A DNA stretch of 47,602 bases from UBA10518 sp022837185 (GCA_034007705.1 JAVEQK010000024.1:1-47602); one strand, 5' to 3'. Shown: positions 33,785 to 43,079, counted from the stretch's first letter. The notes: generated by a model from the sequence alone, not told the origin. Numbers and translations are program-made.

Positions 33785-34303
33785 TCAGCGGCCGGTGGAC
33801 TCGTGCAGCTCATCCTGCTGACAGCGGAGCAAAACGATCTGCATGACGATCGGGTAATCGAAGTAGATGTCGGGGTTGCCCCATTCATTGTAGCCGATGC
33901 CGGTCCAGTCCCCCTGCCTGGCCCAGTCATCGAAACCATATGTCCAGCCGGGCCAGTCACGGACCCGGTACTCCCGGTCCGGCCCGTAGTAGTCAAAGGC
34001 AAGGGAGTTTCCGGTCGTGCATTGCCGGGACTGGCCGACCAGCATCATGTCCGCCCCTCTGACGCGGGCCTCTTCGGCAACGGCGGCGGCAAAATCGCTG
34101 CCCCTGTAACCCGCCGGCATGGTGGCGAACAGGTGGGCGAAAACACGGCACGGGGCAGGGATCTGACTTTTCAGGAAAACCGTCTCCACCTTTTCCGTGG
34201 GCGGATATTCCTTCCCCCGGAACACTGCTTCATGGGAACCGCATCCCGTCATGATTATCAGCGCTGCCATTACCATGGCGCAAATCAATACGTCCTTGTC
34301 CAT
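33785..34303 (-). CDS. Periplasmic lipoprotein, RcsF/DUF4156-like
   Basis: The 172-residue product begins MDKDVLICAMVMAALIIMTGC with lipobox IMTGC (acylated Cys at residue 21). The mature part contains AAVAEEARVRGADMMLVGQSR, the helix-strand unit typical of RcsF/DUF4156 lipoproteins, followed by aromatic-rich sequence with many Trp, Tyr, Gly and Asp (DWPGWTYGFDDWARQGDW). GGAG lies about nine bases before the ATG at 34303. Convergent with the AAA+ gene, 11 bases away, over a short CCGGCC/GGCCGG hairpin. Function unknown; a stress-sensing role is only by resemblance. Confidence 0.75.
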   Translation of the reverse strand: MDKDVLICAMVMAALIIMTGCGSHEAVFRGKEYPPTEKVETVFLKSQIPAPCRVFAHLFATMPAGYRGSDFAAAVAEEARVRGADMMLVGQSRQCTTGNSLAFDYYGPDREYRVRDWPGWTYGFDDWARQGDWTGIGYNEWGNPDIYFDYPIVMQIVLLRCQQDELHESTGR

Positions 34304-34461
34304 CTTTTCGGTCTCCGGTTGATTTGATCCAGGTGCTCCGGATGGTGCTTTCCTTCCGGTCCGGTAAGAATAATCCGTATTCTTCCCCAGGACAACAAAA
34401 GAATGGCCGCAGGAATGCGGTCCGATCACCCTTGATCGCGCTGCCGGAAGGCATGGACGAT

Positions 34462-34490
34462 TTGACCGGAATACGGCATAATGATACAAC
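34462..34490 (+). promoter_or_regulatory. Candidate promoter of the AI-2E-family gene
   Basis: TTGACC (34462-34467), 17-base spacer and TACAAC (34485-34490), about 45 bases before the ATG at 34536. It shares a 230-base divergent region with the lipoprotein gene, whose own promoter could be TTGTTG/GATTAT on the other strand, a weaker match. Confidence 0.5.
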
Positions 34491-34535
34491 AAACCGATCC
34501 CTGATTCGAACATCCCTCAGCCGGGAGAACCAGTC

Positions 34536-35573
34536 ATGCTCCTGAAAGCCGCCGCCTTTGTTGTTATCGTGGCCGGGATTATGTCGGCCAAATCGCTGAT
34601 CATCCCGTTTCTGCTGGCCGCGTTTCTGGCCGTTATCTGCGGTCCTCCCCTGTACTGGCTGCGCACCAGGGGCGTGCCCCCCCTGCTGACCATCATCCTC
34701 CTGGTCCTGGTGCTGATTGCTGTGGAGATGATCGTCGCCCGGCTGATCGGTTCATCCCTGGCCGATTTTTCCAGGAATCTTCCCCTGTACCAATCGCGCC
34801 TCAAGGAAATTCTGGCGGGAGGCATCCTCTGGCTGCAGGAGCACGGCATTGAAGTGACGGACGACGTTCTCGTCAGCCAGTTCGATCCGGGGAAAATAAT
34901 GGGTCTTGCCGCCAACACCCTCAACCGGATGGGCGCCCTGCTGACCAATGCCTTCATGATCATCGTGACCCTTTTCTTCATCCTGCTCGAAGCCGCCGGT
35001 TTTCCGGATAAACTGCGGGCCATCGCCGGAGACCGCAATGCCTCCCTCGAGGACTACGCCGCCATGACCAGGGGCGTCAACCGCTACCTGGTCATCAAAA
35101 CCTGCACCAGCATGGCAACCGGAGTTCTGGTGGCCGTCGCCCTGCGCTTCATCGGTGTCGATTTCGCCGGCATGTGGGGCCTGGTTGCCTTCATCTTCAA
35201 TTTTGTCCCGACCATCGGCTCGATCCTGGCTGCCATCCCGGCCGTGCTGGTGGCGCTGGTGCAGCTGGGCCCGGGACCGGCCTTGACCACCGTCATCTTC
35301 TACCTGGTCATCAACCTGGTGATCAGCAATATCCTCGAACCGAGGATCATGGGCACGAGTGTCGGTCTGTCCCCCCTGGTGATTTTCGTTTCCATGGCCT
35401 TCTGGGGCTGGATTCTCGGGCCGGTGGGCATGCTGCTGTCGGTGCCGCTGACCATGGTTGTGAAAATCGCCCTCCAGAGCGACGAAAAGACAAGATCGTT
35501 CGCCCTGCTGCTCGGCTCCAACCGTGAGGCAAAGGCGGTGCTGCACCGCCAGCGGACAAACCCCGGAGAATGA
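34536..35573 (+). CDS. AI-2E-family transporter
   Basis: The 345-residue protein has some eight hydrophobic segments and belongs to the AI-2E family (TqsA/PerM/YdiK type): starts LLKAAAFVVIVAGIMSAKSLIIPFLLAAFLAVICGPP, and near residues 215-320 FIFNFVPTIGSILAAIPAVLVAL, NLVISNILEPRIMGTSVGLSPLVIFVSMAFWGWILGPVGMLLSVPLTM. Members transport autoinducer-2, or Na+/H+ in some relatives; the substrate is not readable. GGGAG lies eight bases before the ATG. It is monocistronic. Confidence 0.92.
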   Translation: MLLKAAAFVVIVAGIMSAKSLIIPFLLAAFLAVICGPPLYWLRTRGVPPLLTIILLVLVLIAVEMIVARLIGSSLADFSRNLPLYQSRLKEILAGGILWLQEHGIEVTDDVLVSQFDPGKIMGLAANTLNRMGALLTNAFMIIVTLFFILLEAAGFPDKLRAIAGDRNASLEDYAAMTRGVNRYLVIKTCTSMATGVLVAVALRFIGVDFAGMWGLVAFIFNFVPTIGSILAAIPAVLVALVQLGPGPALTTVIFYLVINLVISNILEPRIMGTSVGLSPLVIFVSMAFWGWILGPVGMLLSVPLTMVVKIALQSDEKTRSFALLLGSNREAKAVLHRQRTNPGE

Positions 35574-36043
35574 TGCTGCCACCCCCTTCTGCCTGAACCC
35601 GGCAGGCGGCTCTGCCAAACCTCCCCGCCGCCCGGGCATTCCGCCTGACATGGATTTCCGGTTTTCCCGTGCCCTTTCCCGTCATTCTCTCCCTCCTGCT
35701 TTGCCGGAAAATAATTCCCAGGACTTCTTTCATAGAAAATACCTATTTGACTTATCGGTTACAGTAAATAATAATACGGCCCAATTCAAGGCATCCCGCC
35801 ATTCTGCCATCAAGGGGACAATCGCGATGGCGCAATGCCGCAGCCGGCGGATGGCCGGCGAAGCGCATGCAACGATGTATCTTTTCCAGCCCCGCCCTCC
35901 CATGGGCAGGGGGAACTCTGATGAAAAGGTCTCCGGAATTTTCACGCCCCGGATCGAGAAAATGCCCGCGGCAAAAAAGGAGGGCAAGCTGTTGTGGGAA
36001 CGTTCCGCGTCTTTGTTCCAAAGCGCCCCTGGTACGACGATCC
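35574..36043 (+). other. 470-base stretch without a clear gene
   Basis: I see no convincing protein here. A promoter-like TTGACT (35747-35752) with AATAAT (35770-35775) lies in an AT-rich patch, and the next 270 bases would form a long leader to the MauE-like gene. They contain a small palindrome GCCGGC near 35842-35858 and a pairing CCCGCCC/GGGCAGGG near 35894-35915. An open frame from 35827 exists but its composition (Arg/Pro/Lys-rich, no known motif) looks non-coding. A structured RNA leader is possible; I could not match it to a known riboswitch class. Confidence 0.5.
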
Positions 36044-36532
36044 ATGCCGGCGGATAGCATACAGGTCTTAAGGGGACACTCCCTGTCCCTCTGGCTGTAC
36101 CGCCTGGTCCGCTGGACCCTGGCCGTTCTGTTTGTCTGGGCCGGAAGCATGAAGCTGGCGGACCCGCAGGCGTTCGCGGTGATCATCCGCGACTTCGGGC
36201 TCGTGCCCGGATGGAGCGTCATGCCCATCGCCATGATTCTCCCGGCCGTGGAGGTGATCGCGGCCCTCGGCCTCATATTTGACATGCGGGGCAGCCTGGC
36301 GGTCATTACCGGTCTGACGGCTTTCTTCATCGCCATCCTCCTCTACGGGATCCACCTGGGACTGGATATCGACTGCGGCTGCTTCGGGCCGGAAGATCCC
36401 GAGGCCAGGGCCTACCACGGCCTGCGCGCGGCGTTGTTCCGTGATCTGATAATGTTGGCGGGAATTCTCTTTCTCTACGGCTGGCGTTTGCGGAATTCGG
36501 CTGAGTATTCCTTTGCCGCCCGGGAGAAATAA
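36044..36532 (+). CDS. MauE/DoxX-like membrane protein
   Basis: A 162-residue protein with four hydrophobic segments (about 15-35, 52-72, 76-98 and 130-148). The pattern WAGSMKLADPQAFAVIIRDFGLVP and the conserved LDIDCGCFGPEDP loop match MauE/DoxX-type proteins, where the CGC pair is thought to act in disulfide or thiol chemistry. It precedes an exported rhodanese by 30 bases, so both may deal with sulfur or thiol groups in the periplasm. The start is uncertain: the ATG at 36044 has no ribosome site, and a near-cognate start downstream of AAGGGGA at 36069-36075 is an alternative. Confidence 0.82.
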   Translation: MPADSIQVLRGHSLSLWLYRLVRWTLAVLFVWAGSMKLADPQAFAVIIRDFGLVPGWSVMPIAMILPAVEVIAALGLIFDMRGSLAVITGLTAFFIAILLYGIHLGLDIDCGCFGPEDPEARAYHGLRAALFRDLIMLAGILFLYGWRLRNSAEYSFAAREK

Positions 36533-36562
36533 CTCAAGGAAGAACACAAAACGGAGGTACGC

Positions 36563-37108
36563 ATGAAAAAAGGTATGACAGGGATCGCCATTCTGGTTGC
36601 CGGGCTGCTCGCATTCGGCTTTTCGACCTCGGCTTTCGGCTTCGGTCTTGGCGGCAACAAGTTTGAACAGGAGGTGGAAAAGGAAACCGAAGCGGTAAAA
36701 CTGCTCCGGGAGGTACAGCGGGGCGGCTACGACATCATCACCACCGAGGAACTCAACAATCTGCTGGACTCCGGGCAGGATGTCCTGGTCATAGATTCCA
36801 TGCCCTTCGAAGACAGCTACAAAAAACAGCACATCCCGGGCGCCAGGCAGTTTCTCTTTCCCATTCCGGACATGAACGAATGGGACACCAGTGAGACCGA
36901 CGGCAAAACGCAGGAAGACTATGCCGCCCTGCTGGGTCCGGACAAAGACAAAACCATCGTCATTTACTGCGGTTTTGTCAAATGCACCCGCAGCCACAAC
37001 GGCGCGGTCTGGGCCAGAAAACTCGGCTACAACAATGTCCTGCGCTACCCGGGCGGCATTTTCGCCTGGAAAGGCGCGGGCTATCCGACCGAAGGCACGG
37101 AAAAGTAA
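36563..37108 (+). CDS. Exported rhodanese-domain protein
   Basis: A 181-residue protein with a Sec signal (MKKGMTGIAILVAGLLAFGFSTSAFG; cleavage near residue 26) and a rhodanese domain (about 55-175). The active-site loop reads YCGFVKCTRSHNGA, with two Cys, and DSMPFEDSYKKQHIPGARQF matches the rhodanese strand-loop pattern. It likely moves sulfane sulfur or binds thiols in the periplasm. GGAGG before the ATG is a clear ribosome site. With the MauE/DoxX-like gene upstream it forms a two-gene unit. Confidence 0.9.
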   Translation: MKKGMTGIAILVAGLLAFGFSTSAFGFGLGGNKFEQEVEKETEAVKLLREVQRGGYDIITTEELNNLLDSGQDVLVIDSMPFEDSYKKQHIPGARQFLFPIPDMNEWDTSETDGKTQEDYAALLGPDKDKTIVIYCGFVKCTRSHNGAVWARKLGYNNVLRYPGGIFAWKGAGYPTEGTEK

Positions 37109-37190
37109 CCGGGGCCGGGTACTCTCGGCACGGGACCTGCAGCCTGACAGAGGCCGATAGCCTGCCGCACGTCATTCCCCCTGCACATCC

Positions 37191-37229
37191 GCGGTCAAGG
37201 TCCGGATTGTTCCGCCGGACCTTGACCGC
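37191..37229. terminator. Perfect hairpin between rhodanese and purL
   Basis: A 15-base-pair perfect inverted repeat: arms 37191-37205 and 37215-37229, nine-base loop. It lies between the convergent rhodanese and purL genes, directly after the purL stop. The U-tract is weak on both sides, but the stability and position make transcript ending or 3'-end protection likely. Confidence 0.65.
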
Positions 37230-37230
37230 C

Positions 37231-40200
37231 CTACCTGTTTTCCATGCACCAGTCATAGGCATTGCAGAACATCCGCAGCCAGGGAGAGACTTCCAGGTCC
37301 TGCATCGTCCCGGGCAGCCAGTGGGCCTGCCACGGGAGAAAAACCCTTTCCGGATGAGGCATCATGGCCAGATGGCGGCCGTCCTCGGAACACAGTCCCG
37401 CCATGCCTCCCGGCGAGCCGTTGGGATTGAAGGGATAGGCCTCGGTGGGCTTGCCGGCGTCATCGACATAGACCACCGGCGCCAACCCCTTTGCCGTGAC
37501 CTCGTCCCTGATCGCCGGATCGGGAAAATGGAGCCTGCCCTCCCCATGGTCGACATGGATGCCGAAGACCAGCCCCTCCATGCCCCTGAGCATGATCGCC
37601 CCGCTCTCCAGGACCCTGAGGGTCACCCAGCGTGATTCAAAACGGCCTGAGGTGTTGCGCACGAAGCGGGGCTGCCTCTCCGCCCCGATCCCCTGCCACG
37701 GCACCCAGCCCAACAGAGCGAAGAGCTGACAGCCGTTGCAGATCCCCAGGGTGAAGGTGTCGGGACGGTCATAAAACTCCTGGAACATTCCCTTCAGCCG
37801 GTCGTTGAACAGGATGGTGGCCGCCCAGCCCTTGGCCGACTCGGGAACGTCGGCATAGGAGAACCCTCCCACCGCGGCCAGACCGCGGAACATACTCAGA
37901 TCGATCCTGCCCGCCAGCAGGTCGGTCATGGTCACATCCCAGGGCTCGAAGCCGGCCATGTAAAAGGCGGAGGTCATCTCGCGGTCGGAATTGGAGCCTT
38001 CGTCCCGCAGGATGACGACTTTGGGCCTGTCCGGCCTGGAGAGGCGTTCAACCGGCGGCAGGGTGGGCGTGAAGCTCAGATGATAGGCCGGCCCCCTGCG
38101 GTCATAGATGTTGCCGCGTTCCTCATCGGCGCACTCCGGGTTCATCTGCAGCCGCTCAAGCTGATAGGAGGTCTCCTCCCACCACTGGCGGAGGAGACGC
38201 ATATCCTCGTCCAGGACGGTTTCATTGTTGAACCGTATCGTTATGTGCGGCTCCGGTGTCGTCAGGCCGATATTCTGATAGGGTGTCCCTGCTTCCCGAA
38301 GGACCTGCATCACCTGTTGCGCGTCCCGCTCCAGGCACTCGACCACCAGGCCGAGTTCCTCGGAAAAAAGGACCTCCAGCGCCGAATCGTCGCCGTCGAT
38401 ATAGAGGTCTAACCCGCAGTTGCCGCTGAAGGCCATTTCCAGGACCGTGGTGATGAGGCCGCCGTCGCTGCGGTCATGACCGGCGGAGATCAGGCCGCGG
38501 TCGATGAGTTCCTGGACGGCCAGAAAGGTCTTGCGGAGCAGAACCGGGTCATCGAGGTCGGGTGATTCGTTGCCCAGCCGGCCGAGGACGTGGGCCAGCG
38601 CCGTGCCGCCGAGCCGGTTCCGGCCGTAGGCGAGGTCGATGAAAATAAGATTGCTCCCGCCCGGATGCTTCAGGTCCGGGGTCACCACCCTGGTGACATC
38701 GCTCATGGCGGCATAGGCGGAAATGACCAGCTGGCGCGGCGACTTGACGGTCTCGTCGCCGACCCTGGTAGCCATGGACAGGCTGTCCTTGCCGCCGTCC
38801 ACCGCCATGCCGACGGCAATCATGACGTCGCGCATGGCCAGGGCCGCGTCGTAGAGGGCAGCCCCCTCGCCCGGCAGCTTCGGGGCCCACATCCAGTTCG
38901 CCGAGCACTTGACCTGATCCAGATCATCGATCCTGGCCCAGACCAGGTTGGTCAGCGATTCGCCGACGGCCATCCTGGCCCCGGCCGCCGGATTGACCAG
39001 CATCTTGACGGGCTGTTCGCCGATGGCGGTGGCGGCCCCGCTTCTGCCGAAATGGCTCTGGGCGATGACGGCCACATCGCCGACGGTGAGCTGCAGCGGC
39101 CCGCAGCACTGCTGCCGGGCGACAAGGCCGCTCACCGCCCGGTCCACCTTGCTGGTCAAAAACCGTTTGGATCCCACCGACACCAGGCCCAGCACGTCAC
39201 GCACGGCTTCGCGGACGCTGAGACTGTCGGGCAGCGACAGCGGCGCGGCCGGCATGGCGACCCGGTTGTCGGTAAAGGTCTTCTGCGGGATGTCTCCCAG
39301 GACCTCGGCCAGTTCCAGATCAACCGGCGTCGAACCGTCCAGTTCATCATGGACCACGAAACGGAGATCGCCGGTCACCTCGCCCAGGACCTCGCAGGCC
39401 ACCTTTTCCCGCTCGCATATTTTTTGAAAATGATCGATATGTTCGGGGCGGATGAGCAGACCGTTGCGCTCCTGGTATTCGGCCACGTAAATCTCCAGCA
39501 CCGACATGGTGGGATCGCCCACCCGGATGTTGCGGATCTCGATCCGCCCACCGGCCCGCTCCACCAGTTCCTTGAGCACATTGGCCGGTCCTCCGGCCCC
39601 CTGGTCATGGATCACTTCGATGAGGGTTTTGCCCCCCATCTCGATGCAGGCCCGGATGACCCGGTTCATCTTCTGCTCCATCTCCGCGTCACCGCGCTGC
39701 ACCGCGTCGAAATCGAGCTCGGAGACGTTTTCCCCCTGAAGCATGGAGGAGGCCGCCCCGCCGCCGAAGCCGACGCGATAGGCCGGTCCCCCGATCTGGA
39801 CGATCTTCATGCCCTTGAGCGCGTCTCCCTTGACCACATGACGGCTGTCTATCTGACCGATGCCGCCGGTGAACATGATCGGCTTGAGAAACCCCCAGCG
39901 CTCGCCGTTGTCCAGGCGCATGTCAAACGAACGAGTAAAGCCCTGGATGAGCGGCTCGCCGAATTTGTTGCCGTAATCGGACGCGCCGTTGCTGGCCTCT
40001 ATTTCAATCTCCAGGGGCGAGGCCAGGTTGTCGGGGACGGCGAAGCGGTTTTCCCATTTGAGTCGATAGCCGGGGACATTGAGATTGCCGACGCAGTACC
40101 CGGCCGTGCCGGCCACGACCAGACCGCCCCGCCCGGTGGCCTGGATATCCCTGATCCGCCCGCCGGTTCCCGTTTCCGCCCCGGGGAAGGGGGCGACCCC

Positions 40201-41040
40201 GGTGGGAAAATTATGGGTTTCGGCGGTGAAAATGATGTGGTATTCGGCCGAGGCGGCCGTAAACCTGGACGGCCCGCCCGGGGTTTCGGGCAGGATGGTG
40301 CTGATCTCCCGTCCCCTGATGGCGCTTGAGTTGTCCCGGAAGGCGATGACGCTTCCCTTGGGATTGGCCGTCAGGGTGTCGGTTACCAGCTGGAAGAGGG
40401 TTTTCTCCTGCCCGGCGCCGTCTATGACCTGCCGGCCCCGGAAAAAACCGTGCCGCGAGTGTTCGCTGTTGGCGTTGTTGAGATCCATGATCTCAACGAT
40501 GGTGGGATTGCGGTCCTGCCGGGTGACGAAATAGTCGTAATAAAAGCTCCGGTCCCACTCATCCATCGAGATCCCGGGGATTTCCAGCAGGGCATCGGGC
40601 CCCCGGCCCTTGAGGTCGATCTCGTAGACCGGCTCGGGCACCACCCCGGTCGCAAAGGTGGTCAACGGCTCAGGATACGGACATTCGGTCATCCGGTCAT
40701 GGCTGGCGGCGATGAATTCCTCCGGATCCTGATCCTCCGGCACGACGTAGCGGCGCGACCGCTCGATCCGGCACACCCCTTCAAGTCCGATGGCGCGGCA
40801 GATGGACACCATGTTGGATGACCAGGCGGTGGCGAAGTTCAGGCGAGGCCCGAGTTCCACCACCCGCGGGCCGGTGAAGTGCGGATTTCCGGCAACGGTA
40901 TCGACCAGCAGGCCCTCCGCCAGGACCAAGCGCAGATGGTGCCGCTCATCGTCCGTGAGCGCCCGGTCCGTTTCGATATTGAAGCAGTATTCCATGCCCG
41001 CATCTATCCGGCGGTAAAGCCGGGTGACTGTTTTTCCCAT
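37231..41040 (-). CDS. purL: Phosphoribosylformylglycinamidine synthase, large single-chain
   Basis: PurL converts FGAR, glutamine and ATP to FGAM in purine synthesis. This is the large form (1269 residues): N-terminal domain, two AIRS-like halves, and a C-terminal class I glutamine amidotransferase domain with the nucleophile in GICNGCQLFALLGW and the triad region VFGIHVDHGEGRLHF. The synthetase has DLNNANSEHSRHGFFRG, TETHNFPTGVAPFPGAETGTGGRIRD and the Gly-rich HDQGAGGPANVLKE. Most related sulfate reducers are expected to use the split PurLQS form, so I note the large form. I start at the ATG at 41040 (MGKTVTRLYRR), with CAGGAAT upstream. Confidence 0.96.
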   Translation of the reverse strand: MGKTVTRLYRRIDAGMEYCFNIETDRALTDDERHHLRLVLAEGLLVDTVAGNPHFTGPRVVELGPRLNFATAWSSNMVSICRAIGLEGVCRIERSRRYVVPEDQDPEEFIAASHDRMTECPYPEPLTTFATGVVPEPVYEIDLKGRGPDALLEIPGISMDEWDRSFYYDYFVTRQDRNPTIVEIMDLNNANSEHSRHGFFRGRQVIDGAGQEKTLFQLVTDTLTANPKGSVIAFRDNSSAIRGREISTILPETPGGPSRFTAASAEYHIIFTAETHNFPTGVAPFPGAETGTGGRIRDIQATGRGGLVVAGTAGYCVGNLNVPGYRLKWENRFAVPDNLASPLEIEIEASNGASDYGNKFGEPLIQGFTRSFDMRLDNGERWGFLKPIMFTGGIGQIDSRHVVKGDALKGMKIVQIGGPAYRVGFGGGAASSMLQGENVSELDFDAVQRGDAEMEQKMNRVIRACIEMGGKTLIEVIHDQGAGGPANVLKELVERAGGRIEIRNIRVGDPTMSVLEIYVAEYQERNGLLIRPEHIDHFQKICEREKVACEVLGEVTGDLRFVVHDELDGSTPVDLELAEVLGDIPQKTFTDNRVAMPAAPLSLPDSLSVREAVRDVLGLVSVGSKRFLTSKVDRAVSGLVARQQCCGPLQLTVGDVAVIAQSHFGRSGAATAIGEQPVKMLVNPAAGARMAVGESLTNLVWARIDDLDQVKCSANWMWAPKLPGEGAALYDAALAMRDVMIAVGMAVDGGKDSLSMATRVGDETVKSPRQLVISAYAAMSDVTRVVTPDLKHPGGSNLIFIDLAYGRNRLGGTALAHVLGRLGNESPDLDDPVLLRKTFLAVQELIDRGLISAGHDRSDGGLITTVLEMAFSGNCGLDLYIDGDDSALEVLFSEELGLVVECLERDAQQVMQVLREAGTPYQNIGLTTPEPHITIRFNNETVLDEDMRLLRQWWEETSYQLERLQMNPECADEERGNIYDRRGPAYHLSFTPTLPPVERLSRPDRPKVVILRDEGSNSDREMTSAFYMAGFEPWDVTMTDLLAGRIDLSMFRGLAAVGGFSYADVPESAKGWAATILFNDRLKGMFQEFYDRPDTFTLGICNGCQLFALLGWVPWQGIGAERQPRFVRNTSGRFESRWVTLRVLESGAIMLRGMEGLVFGIHVDHGEGRLHFPDPAIRDEVTAKGLAPVVYVDDAGKPTEAYPFNPNGSPGGMAGLCSEDGRHLAMMPHPERVFLPWQAHWLPGTMQDLEVSPWLRMFCNAYDWCMENR

Positions 41041-41188
41041 ATTCCTGATCCTGTTCCCATTGAAAGCGTCCGCTGCCGCGGACAGGATGCAACCTGACGG
41101 TTCGAAAATAGCATTAATCGGAATTTTTTTCCGCACAAACTTGCCGGCCCGGCAAAAACCAGGAACCGCCGGGGCCGGATTCGAGGAG

Positions 41189-42376
41189 TCAGACGAGATC
41201 GGCCATAACCCGATTCGCCACCCGCAGCCCGAGCGCAGTGAGGCGGAGAAAACCCTCTTCAACGATGATCAGTTCCTGTTCTGCCAGGTGCCGCAGCGTC
41301 GGGCCGTAATAGGACGCCGGGTTGAGCCCGAACCGCCGCTCAAGCCCGCCGACCGAGACCCCGGCGGTCATCCGCAGCCCCATGATTACCGTTTCCCTGA
41401 AGCGGGCTTCCGGATCAAGTTCTTCCACCTCGTCCCAGGGTTCCAGACCGGCTTCCACCCTCCGGCAATACTCCTCGACATCCCGGACCGCCGCACAGCG
41501 GCGTCCCTCGATGTGGGAAACCGCCCCGGCGCCCAGGCCGACGTACACGCCATTGCGCCAGTAATTGATGTTATGCCGGCACTCCCGGCCCGGCCGGGCA
41601 TAGTTGGAAATCTCGTAGCGGCGCATGCCGGCCCGGCCCGTTTCCTCGTCCGTCGCCGCCATCATCTCCAGCACCGCTTCCTCCGGGGGCAGATCCAGCC
41701 GCCCCCGGGCGGCGAGCCCGGCAAAGGGCGTGCCCTCTTCAACCGTCAGCTCATAGACGGCGAGATGCTCCGGGGCAAGATCCAGGGCGGCGCGCAGGGT
41801 TTCCCGAAAATCCGCCGCCGTCTGGGCCGGCAGACCGAACATCAGGTCGATGTTGATGTTGTCGAATCCCGCCTCGCGGGCGGCCCTGATAACGGCACGG
41901 GCGGCGGCCGCCGTGTGCGGGCGGCCGATGCGGGCCAGCTCTCCATCGGCAAAGGACTGAACGCCGACTGACAACCGGTTGAACCCGGCCCGGCGCAGCA
42001 GTTGCAGATCGGCGGCGGCGACCGTTGCCGGATTGACCTCGATGGAGATTTCACTGTCGGCGGCAACCCGGAAACGTGCCCGGCATTCCCGGAGCAGTCC
42101 GGCCAATTCGCGGGCCGGAAGCAGGGACGGGGTGCCACCGCCGAAAAAAACGGTCGCCGCCGGCCGCCGGCCGGCCGCCCCCGCCGCCATCCGGCCAAGC
42201 TGGAGGATGAGGGCCGCCGCGTACCGCCTCATCAATCCAGGCCCTGCCGCCACCGAAAAAAAAGCGCAGTAGGGGCACTTGCGCAAACAAAAGGGCACAT
42301 GCAGGTACAGGCCCTGCTCCGTGCCTGCGCAGAGACGGATATCAGCGGATGGATTCGAGCAGGGCATGGCAGTCAT
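41189..42376 (-). CDS. hemW: HemW-type radical SAM heme chaperone
   Basis: A 395-residue radical SAM protein. The motif CLRKCPYCAFFS near residues 30-40 has the HemW/HemN form, with FFGGGTPSLL, SIEVNPATV, RLSVGVQSF and the C-terminal HemN-type domain. HemW is a heme-binding relative of coproporphyrinogen III dehydrogenase rather than HemN itself, because HemN needs the additional N-terminal Cys and extension. The start is not certain: ATG at 42376 or 42367 both lie within the radC gene end (overlap of 35 or 26 bases), and no strong ribosome site is visible. Confidence 0.9.
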   Translation of the reverse strand: MTAMPCSNPSADIRLCAGTEQGLYLHVPFCLRKCPYCAFFSVAAGPGLMRRYAAALILQLGRMAAGAAGRRPAATVFFGGGTPSLLPARELAGLLRECRARFRVAADSEISIEVNPATVAAADLQLLRRAGFNRLSVGVQSFADGELARIGRPHTAAAARAVIRAAREAGFDNINIDLMFGLPAQTAADFRETLRAALDLAPEHLAVYELTVEEGTPFAGLAARGRLDLPPEEAVLEMMAATDEETGRAGMRRYEISNYARPGRECRHNINYWRNGVYVGLGAGAVSHIEGRRCAAVRDVEEYCRRVEAGLEPWDEVEELDPEARFRETVIMGLRMTAGVSVGGLERRFGLNPASYYGPTLRHLAEQELIIVEEGFLRLTALGLRVANRVMADLV

Positions 42377-43079
42377 CGCGTATCCGCGACATGAGCCCGT
42401 GATCGGCGAAACTGAACACCCGGTCGCCGTCGCCGACAATAAGATGGTCCAGCAGGGTAATGTGCATGAAGGAGCAGACGAGGTGGAGGGTGCGGGTCAG
42501 ATGTTCGTCCTGGGGCGAAGGATCGAGCCTGCCGGAAGGATGGTTGTGGGAGATGACCAGGGCGGCGGCATTGCGCGCCAGGGCGGCAAGGACGACCTCG
42601 CGCGGATAGACGGTGTTGACCGTTATCGTTCCCTCGGTCAGCACTTCGGAGTCGATGATCGCATGGGAGGCGTCGAGATACAGAACGGCGAACGCTTCGC
42701 GCTTCATCCCCCGCAGGAGATGAATCAGATAATCGGCCACATCGGCCGAGGAGGAAATGTAGTGCTTGCCGGTCAGCCTGCAGCGCAGGTAGCGGCGGGC
42801 CACGCCCTGGATGAACCGGAGGGCGAAAACGTTTTTCGGTCCGATTCCCCTGATGCCGCGCAGTTTCCCCGCGGGAGCGTCAAGAACACCCGCCAGGGAG
42901 CCGCATTCCCTGAGGGCGGTCCGGGCCGCCTGTTTGCAGTCGCTGCGGGGAGTGCCGAAAGTCAGCAGCAGTTCAATGATCTCGGCATCGGTGAAGGCGT
43001 CAATGCCCTGGTCCAGGAACCTGTCGCGCAAACGCTGCCGATGGCCGGCGCCCCTGTTCTGCCATTCGCTTTTGTCCAC
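42342..43079 (-). CDS. radC: RadC-family JAB-domain protein
   Basis: The 245-residue protein has an N-terminal helix-hairpin-helix (KLRGIRGIGPKNVFALRF) and the MPN/JAMM domain with VISHNHPSGRLDPSPQDEHL holding the metal ligands (two His and Asp). RadC was named for DNA repair, but its biochemical role is still unclear. Length fits (about 225-245). It lies in a run of minus-strand genes between gatB and hemW, and it overlaps the hemW start. GatB's stop is 25 bases before its start. Confidence 0.95.
   Translation of the reverse strand: MDKSEWQNRGAGHRQRLRDRFLDQGIDAFTDAEIIELLLTFGTPRSDCKQAARTALRECGSLAGVLDAPAGKLRGIRGIGPKNVFALRFIQGVARRYLRCRLTGKHYISSSADVADYLIHLLRGMKREAFAVLYLDASHAIIDSEVLTEGTITVNTVYPREVVLAALARNAAALVISHNHPSGRLDPSPQDEHLTRTLHLVCSFMHITLLDHLIVGDGDRVFSFADHGLMSRIRDDCHALLESIR

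Noticed and set aside
35827..36057. Small protein gene upstream of the MauE-like gene
   Set aside because: The frame lacks a ribosome site and a recognisable pattern, and its composition is unlike neighbouring proteins.
38590..40329. A 579-residue open frame on the plus strand opposite purL
   Set aside because: Composition and lack of motifs mark it as an antisense shadow in GC-rich DNA; the purL motifs on the minus strand are continuous.
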